DNA of 64,000 nucleotides from Anopheles merus (taxonomy: Eukaryota > Arthropoda > Insecta > Diptera > Culicidae), in the NCBI RefSeq assembly GCF_017562075.2, contig NC_054081.1:8260115-8324114 (forward strand), given 5' to 3'. Positions within the stretch are counted from its first letter, which is position 1; every line of letters begins with the position of its first letter. Below are positions 44,822-55,749 of this stretch, piece by piece. The position numbers and the translations under genes were made by a program. Under the pieces are notes generated by a model. It ran no database searches. It was not told where the DNA came from and saw only the letters and a list, made by a program, of their open reading frames with translations.

Positions 44822-47800
44822 GTACTCCCCTCCAGACTAGGATACGTACTGTTGAAGATGGGTAGGAAACACCACTCTTCGGCCTGAACGAGTGGTTCTA
44901 GTCGGTGGTAACTCAGAAGAACTGGTAGGTGGAGCAGGAACACTTGCAGAAGATTCTTGTAGGATGTGGGCTGGTTTGAGGCGGTCTATTGATATAGATA
45001 CTGTACGACCTTTCACGTTGACCTTGAAGATTTTTTCTGTTCGATCCATAACCTCATAAGGCCCTTCGTACGGTGGTGAAAGTGTGGTCGTATGGAATCA
45101 TTGCGAATAAAGACGAATTACATGATTTTAGTTCGGTGGGAATAAAAATATTCCGAGAACCATGCCATGAGGTTTGTCTGGGGCGTAATGATCGCATGGC
45201 ATTTCGTAAATTAGCTACAAACTCAGCTTCATTTGTTGTTTCGCCAATATCGTTGAAAAATTCGGAGGGAATACGAAGTGTGGTACCATAAACCATCTCA
45301 GCTGGTGATGCTTAATATCTTCTTTGTATGTTGTTCTTAAGCCAAGTAGTATCACTGCGAGATTTTCACACCAGTGTTCATTATCGTGGCAGAGAAGAGC
45401 TGCTTTAAATGTTCTATGGAATCTTTCGATGATTCCATTGCTTTGAGGATGGTATGCAGTTGTACGCAGGTGAGTTGAACCTAACAGGCGGTTTAATTCC
45501 AAGAAGAGTGATGACTCAAATTGTCTACCTTGATCAGAAGTAGTAATATTTCGGTACACCAAAACGCGCAATCCATCCCGAAACTAGAGCATCAGCTATT
45601 GTAGAAGCAGTCATGTCCGGAATAGGTAAAGCCTCTGGCCATCGAGTAAAATCTATCGATTATAGTCAGCAGTACCTATTTCTCTGCTGATTGGAAAAGG
45701 ACCAACTATGTCGATGTTAATATGGGAAAATCGATCGTCTGGAGAAGGGTATTGGGATAATGGTGATTGAGTATGCCTGATATTTTTGAACGTGGGCATT
45801 GTATACAACTTCTCGCAAAGGCAATGCTATCTTTTCGAATATTTGGCCAAACGAATCTTTCGGTCATCAATTGGCTGTGCTTCGTGTCCCAGGATGCGAT
45901 AAATTATGTACCGCTCGCAGCGCAATATTTCGAAATGATGGTGTGACATACGGCCGAATACGATTAGTAGAGCAATCACAATATAATTGTGTGTTACTGC
46001 CTGGAATCTCAATTAATTTTAATTGCAGCGACGATTCAGTTGTACCTTGCAATATCTTGCGGAGTTCCTCGTCATTTTTTTGATCATTTGCCAGCGCAAA
46101 CAAAATCCATCGAAGGCAATGTGTGTATAGCTGATATGCGAGACAGCAGATCGGCGACGATATTTTCTGTACCATTTATGTGGCGTATGTCAGTAGTTAT
46201 TTGGCCTATGAAATCTAGTTGACGGGCTTGCCGATCAGAAGCTTTGTCGAGTTTTTGGCGAAATGCATATATAATGGGTTTATGATCAGTGTAAATATGA
46301 AGCTGCGCCCTTCCAGCATATACTTAAAGTGACGCACTGCCAAATATATTGCTGATAATTCTCGATCGTAAGTACTATACCGCAGCTGCGCTTTATCAAA
46401 TTTTTGAAAAGAATCCCAGGGGTTGAACGTTTCCCTCCACAATTTGATGTAATACAGCACCAGCGGCAATGTCTGAGGCATCAACCCAAAGAGAAAGCTC
46501 AGCAGATTAGCAGGATGAGATAATAAGGTGGCTTGTGCGAGTTGTTTTGTACATTGATCGAAAGCTGCAAGAGTGTTGTCAGTCCAGGACAAGGAGAGCA
46601 GTCGTTTCGTTTATTTCCCGGGATCATGTTCAATAATGGAATTTGAGCTTCAATGGCATGAGGAATGAACCTTCGATAAAAATGATTATTGCCAGAAATC
46701 GTTAAGTTCCTTTACTGTCGACGGAAGGTTAAAGTTTTGGATGGCTAGTACACGATCAGGTAATGGGCGAATTCCTTCAGCAGATACAGCGTGACCCCAA
46801 AAAATTGAGCTTATCGCGACCAAATTCACATTAGCTACATTAATGGTCAGATTGTGATCATTTAGTCTCTCAAACAACTGTCTCAGATGTTGTTTATGTT
46901 CATCGAGAGAATTGGACGCTACAAAAAGGTCGTCGACATAAGGGAACACAAACTCTAAGCCACGCACAACTTCATGTATCAATCGCTGAAAGGTTGAGCC
47001 GCGTTGCGCAAACCGAACGTCATGAATAAAAATTCGTACATCCGAACGGCGTCGTAATAGCTGTTTTCGGAATATCATCCGGATGTATAGGAACTTGATG
47101 AAATGCTTTTTGTAGATCAATTTTAGAAAATATGCATTTACCTTGTAACATTGATGTAAAATCCTGGAGATACGGCAACGGATATCGGTCCGGAACAGTT
47201 TGAGCATTAAGAGCACGATAGTCTCCACATGTCGCCATGTTCCATCTGCTTTCTTGACCATGTGGAGAGGGAGCCCAATTGCTGCTTGATGGACGACATA
47301 TTCCAATTTCATCAAAAGTTCGAATTCGTTACGGGCTGCTTCGAATTTTTTGGTGAAAAGTCTTCGAGGTCTAGCATATACAGGCTGGCCAGTCGTTTCA
47401 ATTCTATGCATAACAGAAGACTTAGTTGTTGTCCCATAGGGGCGAGGTGTGTTATTTGGGAAATTCAGTTAGTAAATCTACAAATGGCGACGCCGCGGAA
47501 AAAGTTTTCACCGAAATGTCAATATCTCTGGTAAGAAAACACGTGACTCTAAATTGGTAGTGTTGTCTATGAGGCGGCCACGTTTTAAGTCAATAAGAAG
47601 ATCAAACTTCCGTAAAAAATCTGCTCCGATGATACCCGTTGAGACATCAGCAATGAGAACGACCACACAAATTCACGACGGAGGCCGAGGTTTACTTTCA
47701 GTAACACTTCACCGTATACTTCAATAGCAGTCCATTAGCGGCGAACAATTGGATAGACAGGCTTTACTCTGGCTGATTTTAATCCTTTTGGAACGACGGA

Positions 47801-48846
47801 AACATCCGCTCCAGTATCGATAAAAATTGCATATAGTAGAACAATCTGCAATTTTCAGTCGACAGATTGTGGCTGCCGAGGAAAGTTCGCCATTTTCCTC
47901 CACAGCTCAGCAGAGTGGCGTCATGCTGGCTGGAAGAAGGCCATTACCTACAGAGCAAGGTGCGCGACATACTCTAGCATTACTTCCGTAGTACGATGAT
48001 ACCAGCATGGCCCATTTGATGTGTCTCTAGCGCGATCAGCATCCGTACTACGTGCGCGCGAGAACGGGATCGACCTTGGGGGTTATTAGGATGGATCTTG
48101 TCAAATCGTTTCGATAATGCGTCGATTGCCAATTTAAGATCTGAATCTGTTGATCACTCGATGTTACATTGAGAGCAGTTGTAGTTGTTTCCTGACCGAT
48201 AGAGCTAATATTTCGTAAGCTCATAGATTCGACAATAGCATCAGCTATAGTCGTCTTGTCAGCGGCATCACCACGCGAAGCAATACTGCTGCTTGGGCAT
48301 GAGCAGGAAGTCGAGCTGCCCATAAGTCTAGCAGCAAGGTGTCCCCTAGAGAATCGCCGGCAACTCGCTTCATCTCGTTAAAAAGATGGCTAGGCTTTAA
48401 ATCTCCAAGGGGCATTTCAGACAACCACGATGCAAACGCCGCTGCTGGCTGTCAGCGAAATGTTCCGTCAACTTTGATTTGATATATGGGTATTTTCCAC
48501 TAGTTGGAGTATTCTCGACAATTGTGCGAAGTTCACCAAGTTTCTGCGGGGGAACCTGGGCCATGACGATATTGTACCGTTGAGAGTCATGTTGGCGGTG
48601 ATTCCAGATGCAGCAAACAAAAACTCGAGGGACATAAAATATGCGTCAATGTTGGTGTCGGCCATAATGGTGGGTTAAACGCGGGGGTAGCAATTGCTGC
48701 AACAGCCGCGGATGATGATGATGATGATGCTACACTTTCACCAGCATAAACATGCTGAGCACACGGTACAGTTGCGTTCTCGTTCTCCATTGTTTGAATT
48801 CGTTCGTAATTGTGAAAAATATTGACGGATCACGTCGGGTCACCAC

Positions 48847-49009
48847 TTTAGCGTTTTGTTCAATTTCTTTATTTTTACTTTTCCAAATCGGTCTGGCTCA
48901 AAAGGGCGCCAAACAGAATGGTCGTTCAAGCCACGGAATTCTGACAGCTCTTGATGACAGCTCGTACTCTGCGTACGAGCCACGCGAAACTGCACAGTGG
49001 GCTGCTACA
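48847..49009 (-). repeat. 5' LTR of copy B
   Basis: 163 bp. It differs from the other LTRs by several small indels and a few substitutions, in sequence just before the gap. Confidence 0.88.
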
Positions 49010-49079
49010 TGTATATTCTACTGCACCTCTAAACAAAAGCCTTAGAATTTCTGAAATTTAATCAATTTTTCTCAAGAAA

Positions 49080-49179
49080 NNNNNNNNNNNNNNNNNNNNN
49101 NNNNNNNNNNNNNNNNNNNNNNNNNNNNNNNNNNNNNNNNNNNNNNNNNNNNNNNNNNNNNNNNNNNNNNNNNNNNNNN
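49080..49179. other. Assembly gap (100 N)
   Basis: A run of exactly 100 N, a conventional placeholder for a gap of unknown size. It sits between copy B and an (ATA)n microsatellite. Confidence 0.98.

Positions 49180-49225
<46 letters not shown>
49180..49225 (+). repeat. (ATA)n microsatellite at the gap edge
   Basis: About 15 ATA units directly after the gap; the array may extend into it. Confidence 0.9.
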
Positions 49226-49229
<4 letters not shown>

Positions 49230-52200
49230 AATAATAATTATAATGATAAAAATTATAAAAATTATTATAATGAAAATAGAAATAATATTAATTTAACCAA
49301 TTAAAGTAATAATAATTATGATGGTGAATATAATAAAAAGAAGAAAACAATGAAGCAATGCAATTTATATGGTAAAGGGATAAATAACCCAATAAATTTT
49401 CCCAAGATCGCGATATATGCGTTCCCGAGGCAATCGCTTGATTTAATATTTGCCTACCGCGAATAACCCCTTGTTTAGCTTAATACTATTCAGAAATAGG
49501 TACTTATGATACCTTATGATATGAATTTAGTACTTTCATACATTTCATCATTTATCTGGCATGACCCCGTGCTGGAAATAAGGAATTTTGGTGAAATAAG
49601 GGTTAAATTGTCCTATTACAATATTATGAAAAAAGAAAAGCATAAAAAATGAAAAAAATACATCAAAATAACAACAACAAAATAGCAATTGTAGTGAACT
49701 GCGCCACACGTCCTGTTCAACACATTAGGAAACAGGTCTGGCGAACTTCGTTGGCAGTATGACGTCATTTCGTCTCGGTGTGACCTTTGCTGCAGATTTT
49801 GCTGTACTTAACGGAAGCAACATGAAATCAAAACGGGATCAAAAGGGGTTACGTTCGATGCGAAAGTCACCAGCAGCAGGCAAAAAGAAGAAGAAAAATA
49901 AGAAGAAAAGAAGGAGAAAAAAAAAGAGCATAATCCATTGAAAGTGTCATTCATTTCGCGTTTGAATAGTAATCCCACCATCATTAAGGGACGCCCTGTC
50001 GCGAGAAGAGCGCGAACCCGTTGGCTGTCAACTTTGATTCAACCGATTACCGGTAATCGGTTCCCATGCTTCCCTGCAAAACCCCTGCTCGAATCCGCTC
50101 AGCCTCCGGGGGAAAAAAATCGTGCGACAGAGATAGAGCACTAAAAGCGCGGCATAAACAGTTGCCTTAATAATGATTGCATTATTATTGGCCCGATTGG
50201 CTTGTCCACCGGGTGCTGGCTGGGCTGCTCCCCCTTCCTTTGTTTGAGTGCTCCGGCAATCGGTTTTATTTAGATAAATTTACATTCAACAGCGTGTCCG
50301 ATGCGCGCGGGCGGGTGGGATGCCCGGATCGGATGTGCGAACTAATTTGATTGATACGCGGATGAGCGGCTACCGGTGGGCTACACCACCCCGATTCGCT
50401 TTCGTCACGGCGCCCAAAGAAGCGCAAGATAAAGCGAAACAATAACGGTGGCGGCAAACACCTCGCACAATTGATCGGTTAGGCCACGTGTGGCTCGTTA
50501 CGCTGGGCTGAGCGCCAGACGGCTACCGGAAAATTTGACGCAAAACCCCGTAACGCCGAGCGCCTTGCGTGCGGCCTACATTCGGGCGCGCGCGTGCCCC
50601 CGGCGCCCCGTTTGTCCCGGTTGCAGCCCGACTCTATTAGGCGGCACTACATTGCCGGCAAGCTGTAAAACTGCGGACGCTTCATCGCCGAGGGTTAATG
50701 TGGGACCCACCGCAAGGCACGTGTCCACTTTCACGGTTCGTTTTGTGCCGTGCCGTGCGTCACAACGGGCCGCGGGAGTGATGGGTGGGTTTTTGTTGCG
50801 AACACAAATCGACAGTGAAACCGTTCTTTAATTGCTCGCTAAAATGCCGGCACCGGCGTGAGTGCGTGCTGCTCGGAACGAGTTAATGGGATTTTAAAGC
50901 AAAAAGGATAGAAAGGATATCAATGAGAGACAGAGCAAGTGATATACGGTGAGAGAAAGATAGTTCCAAAACATATATTACTTCACATACACTTAGAAGA
51001 CAGAGGCTTATGACATTAGTACTAGTCAATTTTGAGACAAAAATGTTTGATTTGGAATTGTTAATACAATATCACGATCAGTTTTATTATTTTTGACCTA
51101 ATTTTATACTATCCTAACATACTAAGCTTGCCATAAAACACCTTATAGTACACCACTTAGTATTTTTATAGCAGCTTCTTTTGATTGAAAGTCATTAAAA
51201 CATAAAAAAGAGAGAAATGAAAGTAGCACATCCAAAGGAACGCATTTTACAGCGCCATTTCCTACCGCTTAACTATCAATTACACTGAAATCATTCTTAC
51301 ACCTCCACTTATCGCGCTAAGTAGCAACGCAGCACGATTGCATACATGCAGGCGGTAGGGACCGGCCGACTCGCTAGTGCCGCACTGCAATCTCGCAGTC
51401 AACAGTTTATAATTAAATTACAATTTACCATGATAACATCGGCATACGTCTAAACAGCTGCCACACACACACACACACACGCACCCAGAGCCCTAGACAG
51501 GGCGATGGAAAATCAAGCATGCCGTTCAAAAACTCATCTCCCCCTTTCTGTTTGCCTTCTCCGGTGTGCCATGGTTTTCCCGTTCGGCTTCTTGATTCCG
51601 GGGTTGCCTGTTTCTTCCTCCCTTGTTGCCCCTCGTAGCTCGTAGTTGCGTAGTTTTCTCCCTTCGGTTTTTGGGATTCTTGTTTTTTTTTTTTGTAGCT
51701 GTTGTGTGTGTGTGTACAGTGCCCGATGGTTTGGGCTGATTATTTGAGCGCGTGTGTTTACACATCTATATCATATTCATTAAATTACAACAATCCCGGC
51801 AGTGCAATGGGCGGACGAGAGCAGGAAGTGCAGGGAAAAAGATAGTCGCAGTCGGTTTTGCGGGAAGGTTTGCCCCTGGCCGCGGGGAAACAAGGTGAGA
51901 CCCCGAGCAGAGCTGAGAAAGCCTCCGGGGAAAGGGGTGTTCGGTTGGTTGGCTGGTTGGGTGGCGCCCCCGGGATGGCAACAGGGCGCTTGGAGCGTTA
52001 GTTAAAGTGATTGGATTTTTGTTTAGCAACGTGTGGCATTTGCTGCGGTTTGCCGTGCGGTGCGGTGTGCCGGCACACTTAAACGAGCATTTCATGATGC
52101 CGGCCTCGGTGGGAGGGCCGGTTGGGTTCGTTGCGGCTTTTTGCCTATGTATGAAGTGTAAATAATCGTCGACGCTTGTTTAAATTGATTCATCTGTCTT

Positions 52201-52915
52201 TATTAAAACGCCATTCCAGGGCCCGTTGGGCAGGCCGGCTGGTGGATAGTGGCTGGGAAAGGGCTTTCTTAGACGCTGCCACTGAGCAACGGAGCGGCCG
52301 ATGGGACGATGACTGCAAAGCATGTAGTTAGTTGTGATTCGTGCAACAGCTAATCGCAAAACAGGGTGTACGATTCGTGTAATAAACGCTGCCATAACTA
52401 TCAAAACTAATCAAACGCGCGCTTTGAAGAACTGTATCTGTGGTTTCCGGTTTCATCCCGGCCATTGATAGCTAATTTTAGGCTGCAAAATCAATTTTGT
52501 CTAGCCGCGGGGTAAGTAATGTGAGAAGCGTGATCGTGATCACGGTAAATGGAACCGTGCAGGTGTCAAGGAAACGTTCGGCTGCAATCGATCTCGCTGC
52601 TTGCTTGTTACTGTGCATGGCCACCGTGTTCGTGTTACACTATAATTTTTGGTCCTTCGAGCACGAGCGCGGCAGGTGGAAGATTTGTTCTTGTGTTACA
52701 CCAATTTTGTAGCACACGTTTGGTAGAAACTATATAAATAAGAACTTCTTCTTACCTTTCAGACACGTGGTTTATTCGAGGCTTAGCTTCGAGATGCTGT
52801 TGATTAAAGATAATCAAGAATTGCCTACATTTGGGGGCTGATCAATTATATTTGTAGTATTATATTTCCATATCACGTTTTAAGATTCGTTACAAAGTTT
52901 ATTGTATTTGTGTAC
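49226..52915. other. Non-coding stretch without a supportable gene
   Basis: AT-rich to about 49900, then a GC-richer block (50.0-50.9 kb), then mixed sequence with an (AC)n run near 51463. Open frames are short and without domains. No RNA gene is evident. Confidence 0.45.
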
Positions 52916-54220
52916 ACTCACGACTTCGAACAGACTCCGGCTATTGTTAGTCCGATTATGGCTCTGGCAAAATCGGAATCACTTGTTCCGCCGGAAGTGA
53001 TTCGGAGTCTTCCAGAGTCGGCTGAATTTGAAGAAGTGCACGCGCCAACCAATTGAGGAAAAAACATCACGAAATCAAATACCTGACCACACAAACATTG
53101 TACCAGCCGACTCCATCTGATACCGGACGACTTCAGTGGACTCTGACTCCTCTTCCCGGACAACTTAAATTCCAGACAACTACGGTTCCGGACGACTCCA
53201 TCTGACTCCGGACAACTCCAGCTGACTCCGGACAACTCCAGATGACTTCGACTCTGCACGACTCCGACCGACTGTGGATGACTCAGGATGACTCCAGATG
53301 ACTACGGACAACTCCGACTTCGGGCAACTCCAATTCTGGACGACTCCGGTTGACTCTGGACAACTGCAGAAGACGACTGTGAATGACTCCGGATGACTCC
53401 GAACGACTCCAAACGACTCCGGATGACCTCAGACGACTCCGGCCGACTCTGGATGACTTCGAATGACCCCAAATAACTTCAGACCTCTCTGACTCTAGAC
53501 AACTATAGAGGACTTTGACTCTGGACGGCTGTGACCGACTCTGGATGACTCAGGATGACCCCAGATGTCTACGGGCAACTCCGACTCCGGACAACTCCTA
53601 CATCAGACAACTCAAATTCTAGACGACTTCGGCTGTCTCCGGGCAACTACAGATGACTCAGGACAACTCTTAATGGATCCAGATGACTCTAAACAACTCC
53701 GAACGACTCCGGATGACTCTGGACGGCTCCGGACGACTTTGGATGACTTCGGAAGACCCCAAATGACTTCAGACGTCTCCGACTCTAGACAACTATAGAT
53801 GACTTTAACTCTGGACGGCTGCAGCCGACTCTGAATGACTTAGGATGACCCCAGATGGCCACGGACAACTCCGACTCCGGACAACTTCGATTCTGCACGA
53901 CTTTGGCTGACTCCGGACAACTACGGATGACTCAGGACGACTGTGAATAACTCCAGATGAATGCGGACGACTCCAGACGACTCGGGATGCCTCCGGACGA
54001 CTCCAGACGACTATGGATGATTCCGGATGACTCCGGACGACTCCAGATGACTCTGACTCCAGATCACTCTGCCGACTTCGGTGAACTCCGGATGACTCCA
54101 GTAGACTACGGACGACTCCTACTCCAGACGACTCCGACTCCGGACGATTCCAGACAATACTGAACGAACCTACCTTCCGGAGTCTTTTCCGTAATGGTCG
54201 GAGTTGAGTCCGGATTTTTG
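52916..54220 (+). repeat. 10-bp-period minisatellite (GACTCCGGAT type), 1.2 kb
   Basis: Imperfect decamers GACTCCGGAT, GACTCCGGAC, GACTCCAGAT and GACTCTGGAT follow one another from about 53110 to 54170. Short segments in reverse orientation lie on both sides (52970-53030: cggagtcttccagagtcgg; 54175-54215: ccggagtc, ggtcggagt, gagtccgg). GTTTATTGT occurs at 52898-52906 and 54240-54248, a possible target duplication. It is not coding. Confidence 0.85.
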
Positions 54221-54633
54221 CCCTCTTTCCCCATCACTTGTTTATTGTTGAAATTTTGTATTTCTCGTACCTACATTTAGGCGTTTTTTTAAACAGAGCT
54301 CTGTTGTTTAGGACTTTCTTGTCCCTTTGGTTGGTTATGTTACGTCGAAAATCGTTCCCAATTTGAAGCAAACTGTGGCAGTTGGTGAAAATTCGAATAC
54401 ATCAAAAAGAGCTTACATTTAGGGGTACAGTAAATATCATCGAACGATTTTTATTTTCCTCACCTTTTCGCCATTTTTACATATGTGGTAAACAATGTTA
54501 ATTATATTTTAGTCTCCACTGACCGCTGATATTAATGACAAATATGTACTAATAAAGTTAATATTGAACATTGTTTTTTTCCATTTGTCCGTTTGAATGG
54601 AGCTGGAATACTATTCACAACAAAATATCTATA
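54221..54633. other. AT-rich spacer before copy A
   Basis: No gene or motif that I can support. It ends with TATA at 54630-54633, the left half of the target duplication of copy A. Confidence 0.5.
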
Positions 54634-54798
54634 TGTAGCAGCCCACTGTGCAGTTCGCGTGGCTCGTACGCAGAGTACGAGCTGTCATCAAGAGCTGTCA
54701 GAATTCCGTGGCGTGAACGACCATTCTGTTTGGCGCCCATTTTGAGAGCAGACCGATTTGGAAAAGTAAAAATAAAGAAAATTGAACAAAACGCTAAA
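54634..54798 (+). repeat. 5' LTR of copy A
   Basis: Starts TGTAGCAGCCCACTG and ends CAAAACGCTAAA. It is identical by eye to 58858-59022. Confidence 0.93.
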
Positions 54799-54799
54799 G

Positions 54800-54817
54800 T
54801 GGTGACCCCGACGTGAT
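54800..54817 (+). promoter_or_regulatory. Primer binding site, tRNA-Trp
   Basis: TGGTGACCCCGACGTGAT, one base after the LTR, is the reverse complement of the last 18 bases of insect tRNA-Trp including CCA. This is the primer used by CsRn1-type elements. Confidence 0.85.
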
Positions 54818-54855
54818 CCGTCAATATTTTTCACAATTACGAACGAATTCAAACA

Positions 54856-55731
54856 ATGGAGAACGAGAACGCAACTGTACCGTGTGCTCAGCATGTTTAT
54901 GCTGGTGAAAGTGTAGCATCATCATCATCATCATCCGCGGCTGTTGCAGCAATTGCTACCCCGCGTCTTAACCCACCAGTTATGGCCGACACCAACATTG
55001 ACGCATATTTTATGTCCCTCGAGTTTTGGTTTGCTGCATCTGGAATCACCGCCCAACATGACTCTCAACGGTACAATATCGTCATGGCCCAGGTTCCCCC
55101 GCAGAAACTTGGTGAACTTCGCACAATTGTCGAGAATACTCCAACTAGTGGAAAATACCCATATATCAAATCAAAGTTGACGGAACATTTCGCTGACAGC
55201 CAGCAGCGGCGTTTGCATCGTGTGTTGTCTGAAATGCCCCTTGGAGATTTAAAGCCTAGCCATCTTTTTAACGAGATGAAGCGAGTTGCCGGCGATTCTC
55301 TAGGGGACACCTTGCTGCTAGACTTATGGGCAGCTCGACTTCCTGCTCATGCCCAAGCAGCAGTAATTGCTTCGCGTGGTGATGCCGCTGACAAGACGAC
55401 TATAGCTGATGCTATTGTCGAATCTATGAGCTTACGAAATATTAGCTCTATCGGTCAGGAAACAACTACAACTGCTCTCAATGTAACATCGAGTGATCAA
55501 CAGATTCAGGATCTTAAATTGGCAATCGACGCATTATCGAAACGATTTGACAAGATCCATCCTAATAACCCCCAAGGTCGATCCCGTTCTCGCGCACGTA
55601 GTACGGATGCTGATCGCGCTAGAGACACATCAAATGGGCCATGCTGGTATCATCGTACTTACGGAAGTAATGCTAGAGTATGTCGCGCACCTTGCTCTGT
55701 AGGTAATTGGCCTTCTTCCAGCCAGCAATGA
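54856..55731 (+). CDS. gag: Gag-like protein of copy A
   Basis: 291 residues. The start follows a caaaca context close behind the primer site. A serine run sits near residues 22-27. The central part (YIKSKLTEHFADSQQRRLHR, then LGDLKPSHLF) is the capsid-like region typical of CsRn1-type Gag. The zinc motif lies at about residues 263-280 and has the CHCC spacing rather than the usual CCHC. The frame ends at a TGA, and the next frame continues in the same register. Confidence 0.88.
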   Translation: MENENATVPCAQHVYAGESVASSSSSSAAVAAIATPRLNPPVMADTNIDAYFMSLEFWFAASGITAQHDSQRYNIVMAQVPPQKLGELRTIVENTPTSGKYPYIKSKLTEHFADSQQRRLHRVLSEMPLGDLKPSHLFNEMKRVAGDSLGDTLLLDLWAARLPAHAQAAVIASRGDAADKTTIADAIVESMSLRNISSIGQETTTTALNVTSSDQQIQDLKLAIDALSKRFDKIHPNNPQGRSRSRARSTDADRARDTSNGPCWYHRTYGSNARVCRAPCSVGNWPSSSQQ

Positions 55732-55749
55732 CGCCACTCTGCTGATGCT

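Larger units (their letters stand above)
44658..49009 (-). mobile_element. Ty3/gypsy retrotransposon (CsRn1 type), copy B, reading frames broken
   Basis: It has the same layout as copy A in reverse: 5' LTR 48847-49009, primer site 48829-48845, gag, pol, 3' LTR 44658-44821. Frames are broken many times. Where I compared it with copy A, the differences are mostly single-base deletions in short runs (in the primer site; near 47237; near 48588; near 48287), with few substitutions. It has seven A's where copy A has six near 46080. The flanks AGTA and TGTA differ at one base, so the duplication is uncertain. It ends 70 bp from the assembly gap. Confidence 0.88.

Noticed and set aside
53565..54163. 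Asp/Ser/Arg-rich frames in the 53-54 kb repeat
   Set aside because: They follow from the 10-bp repeat, have no start context and change frame with each indel.
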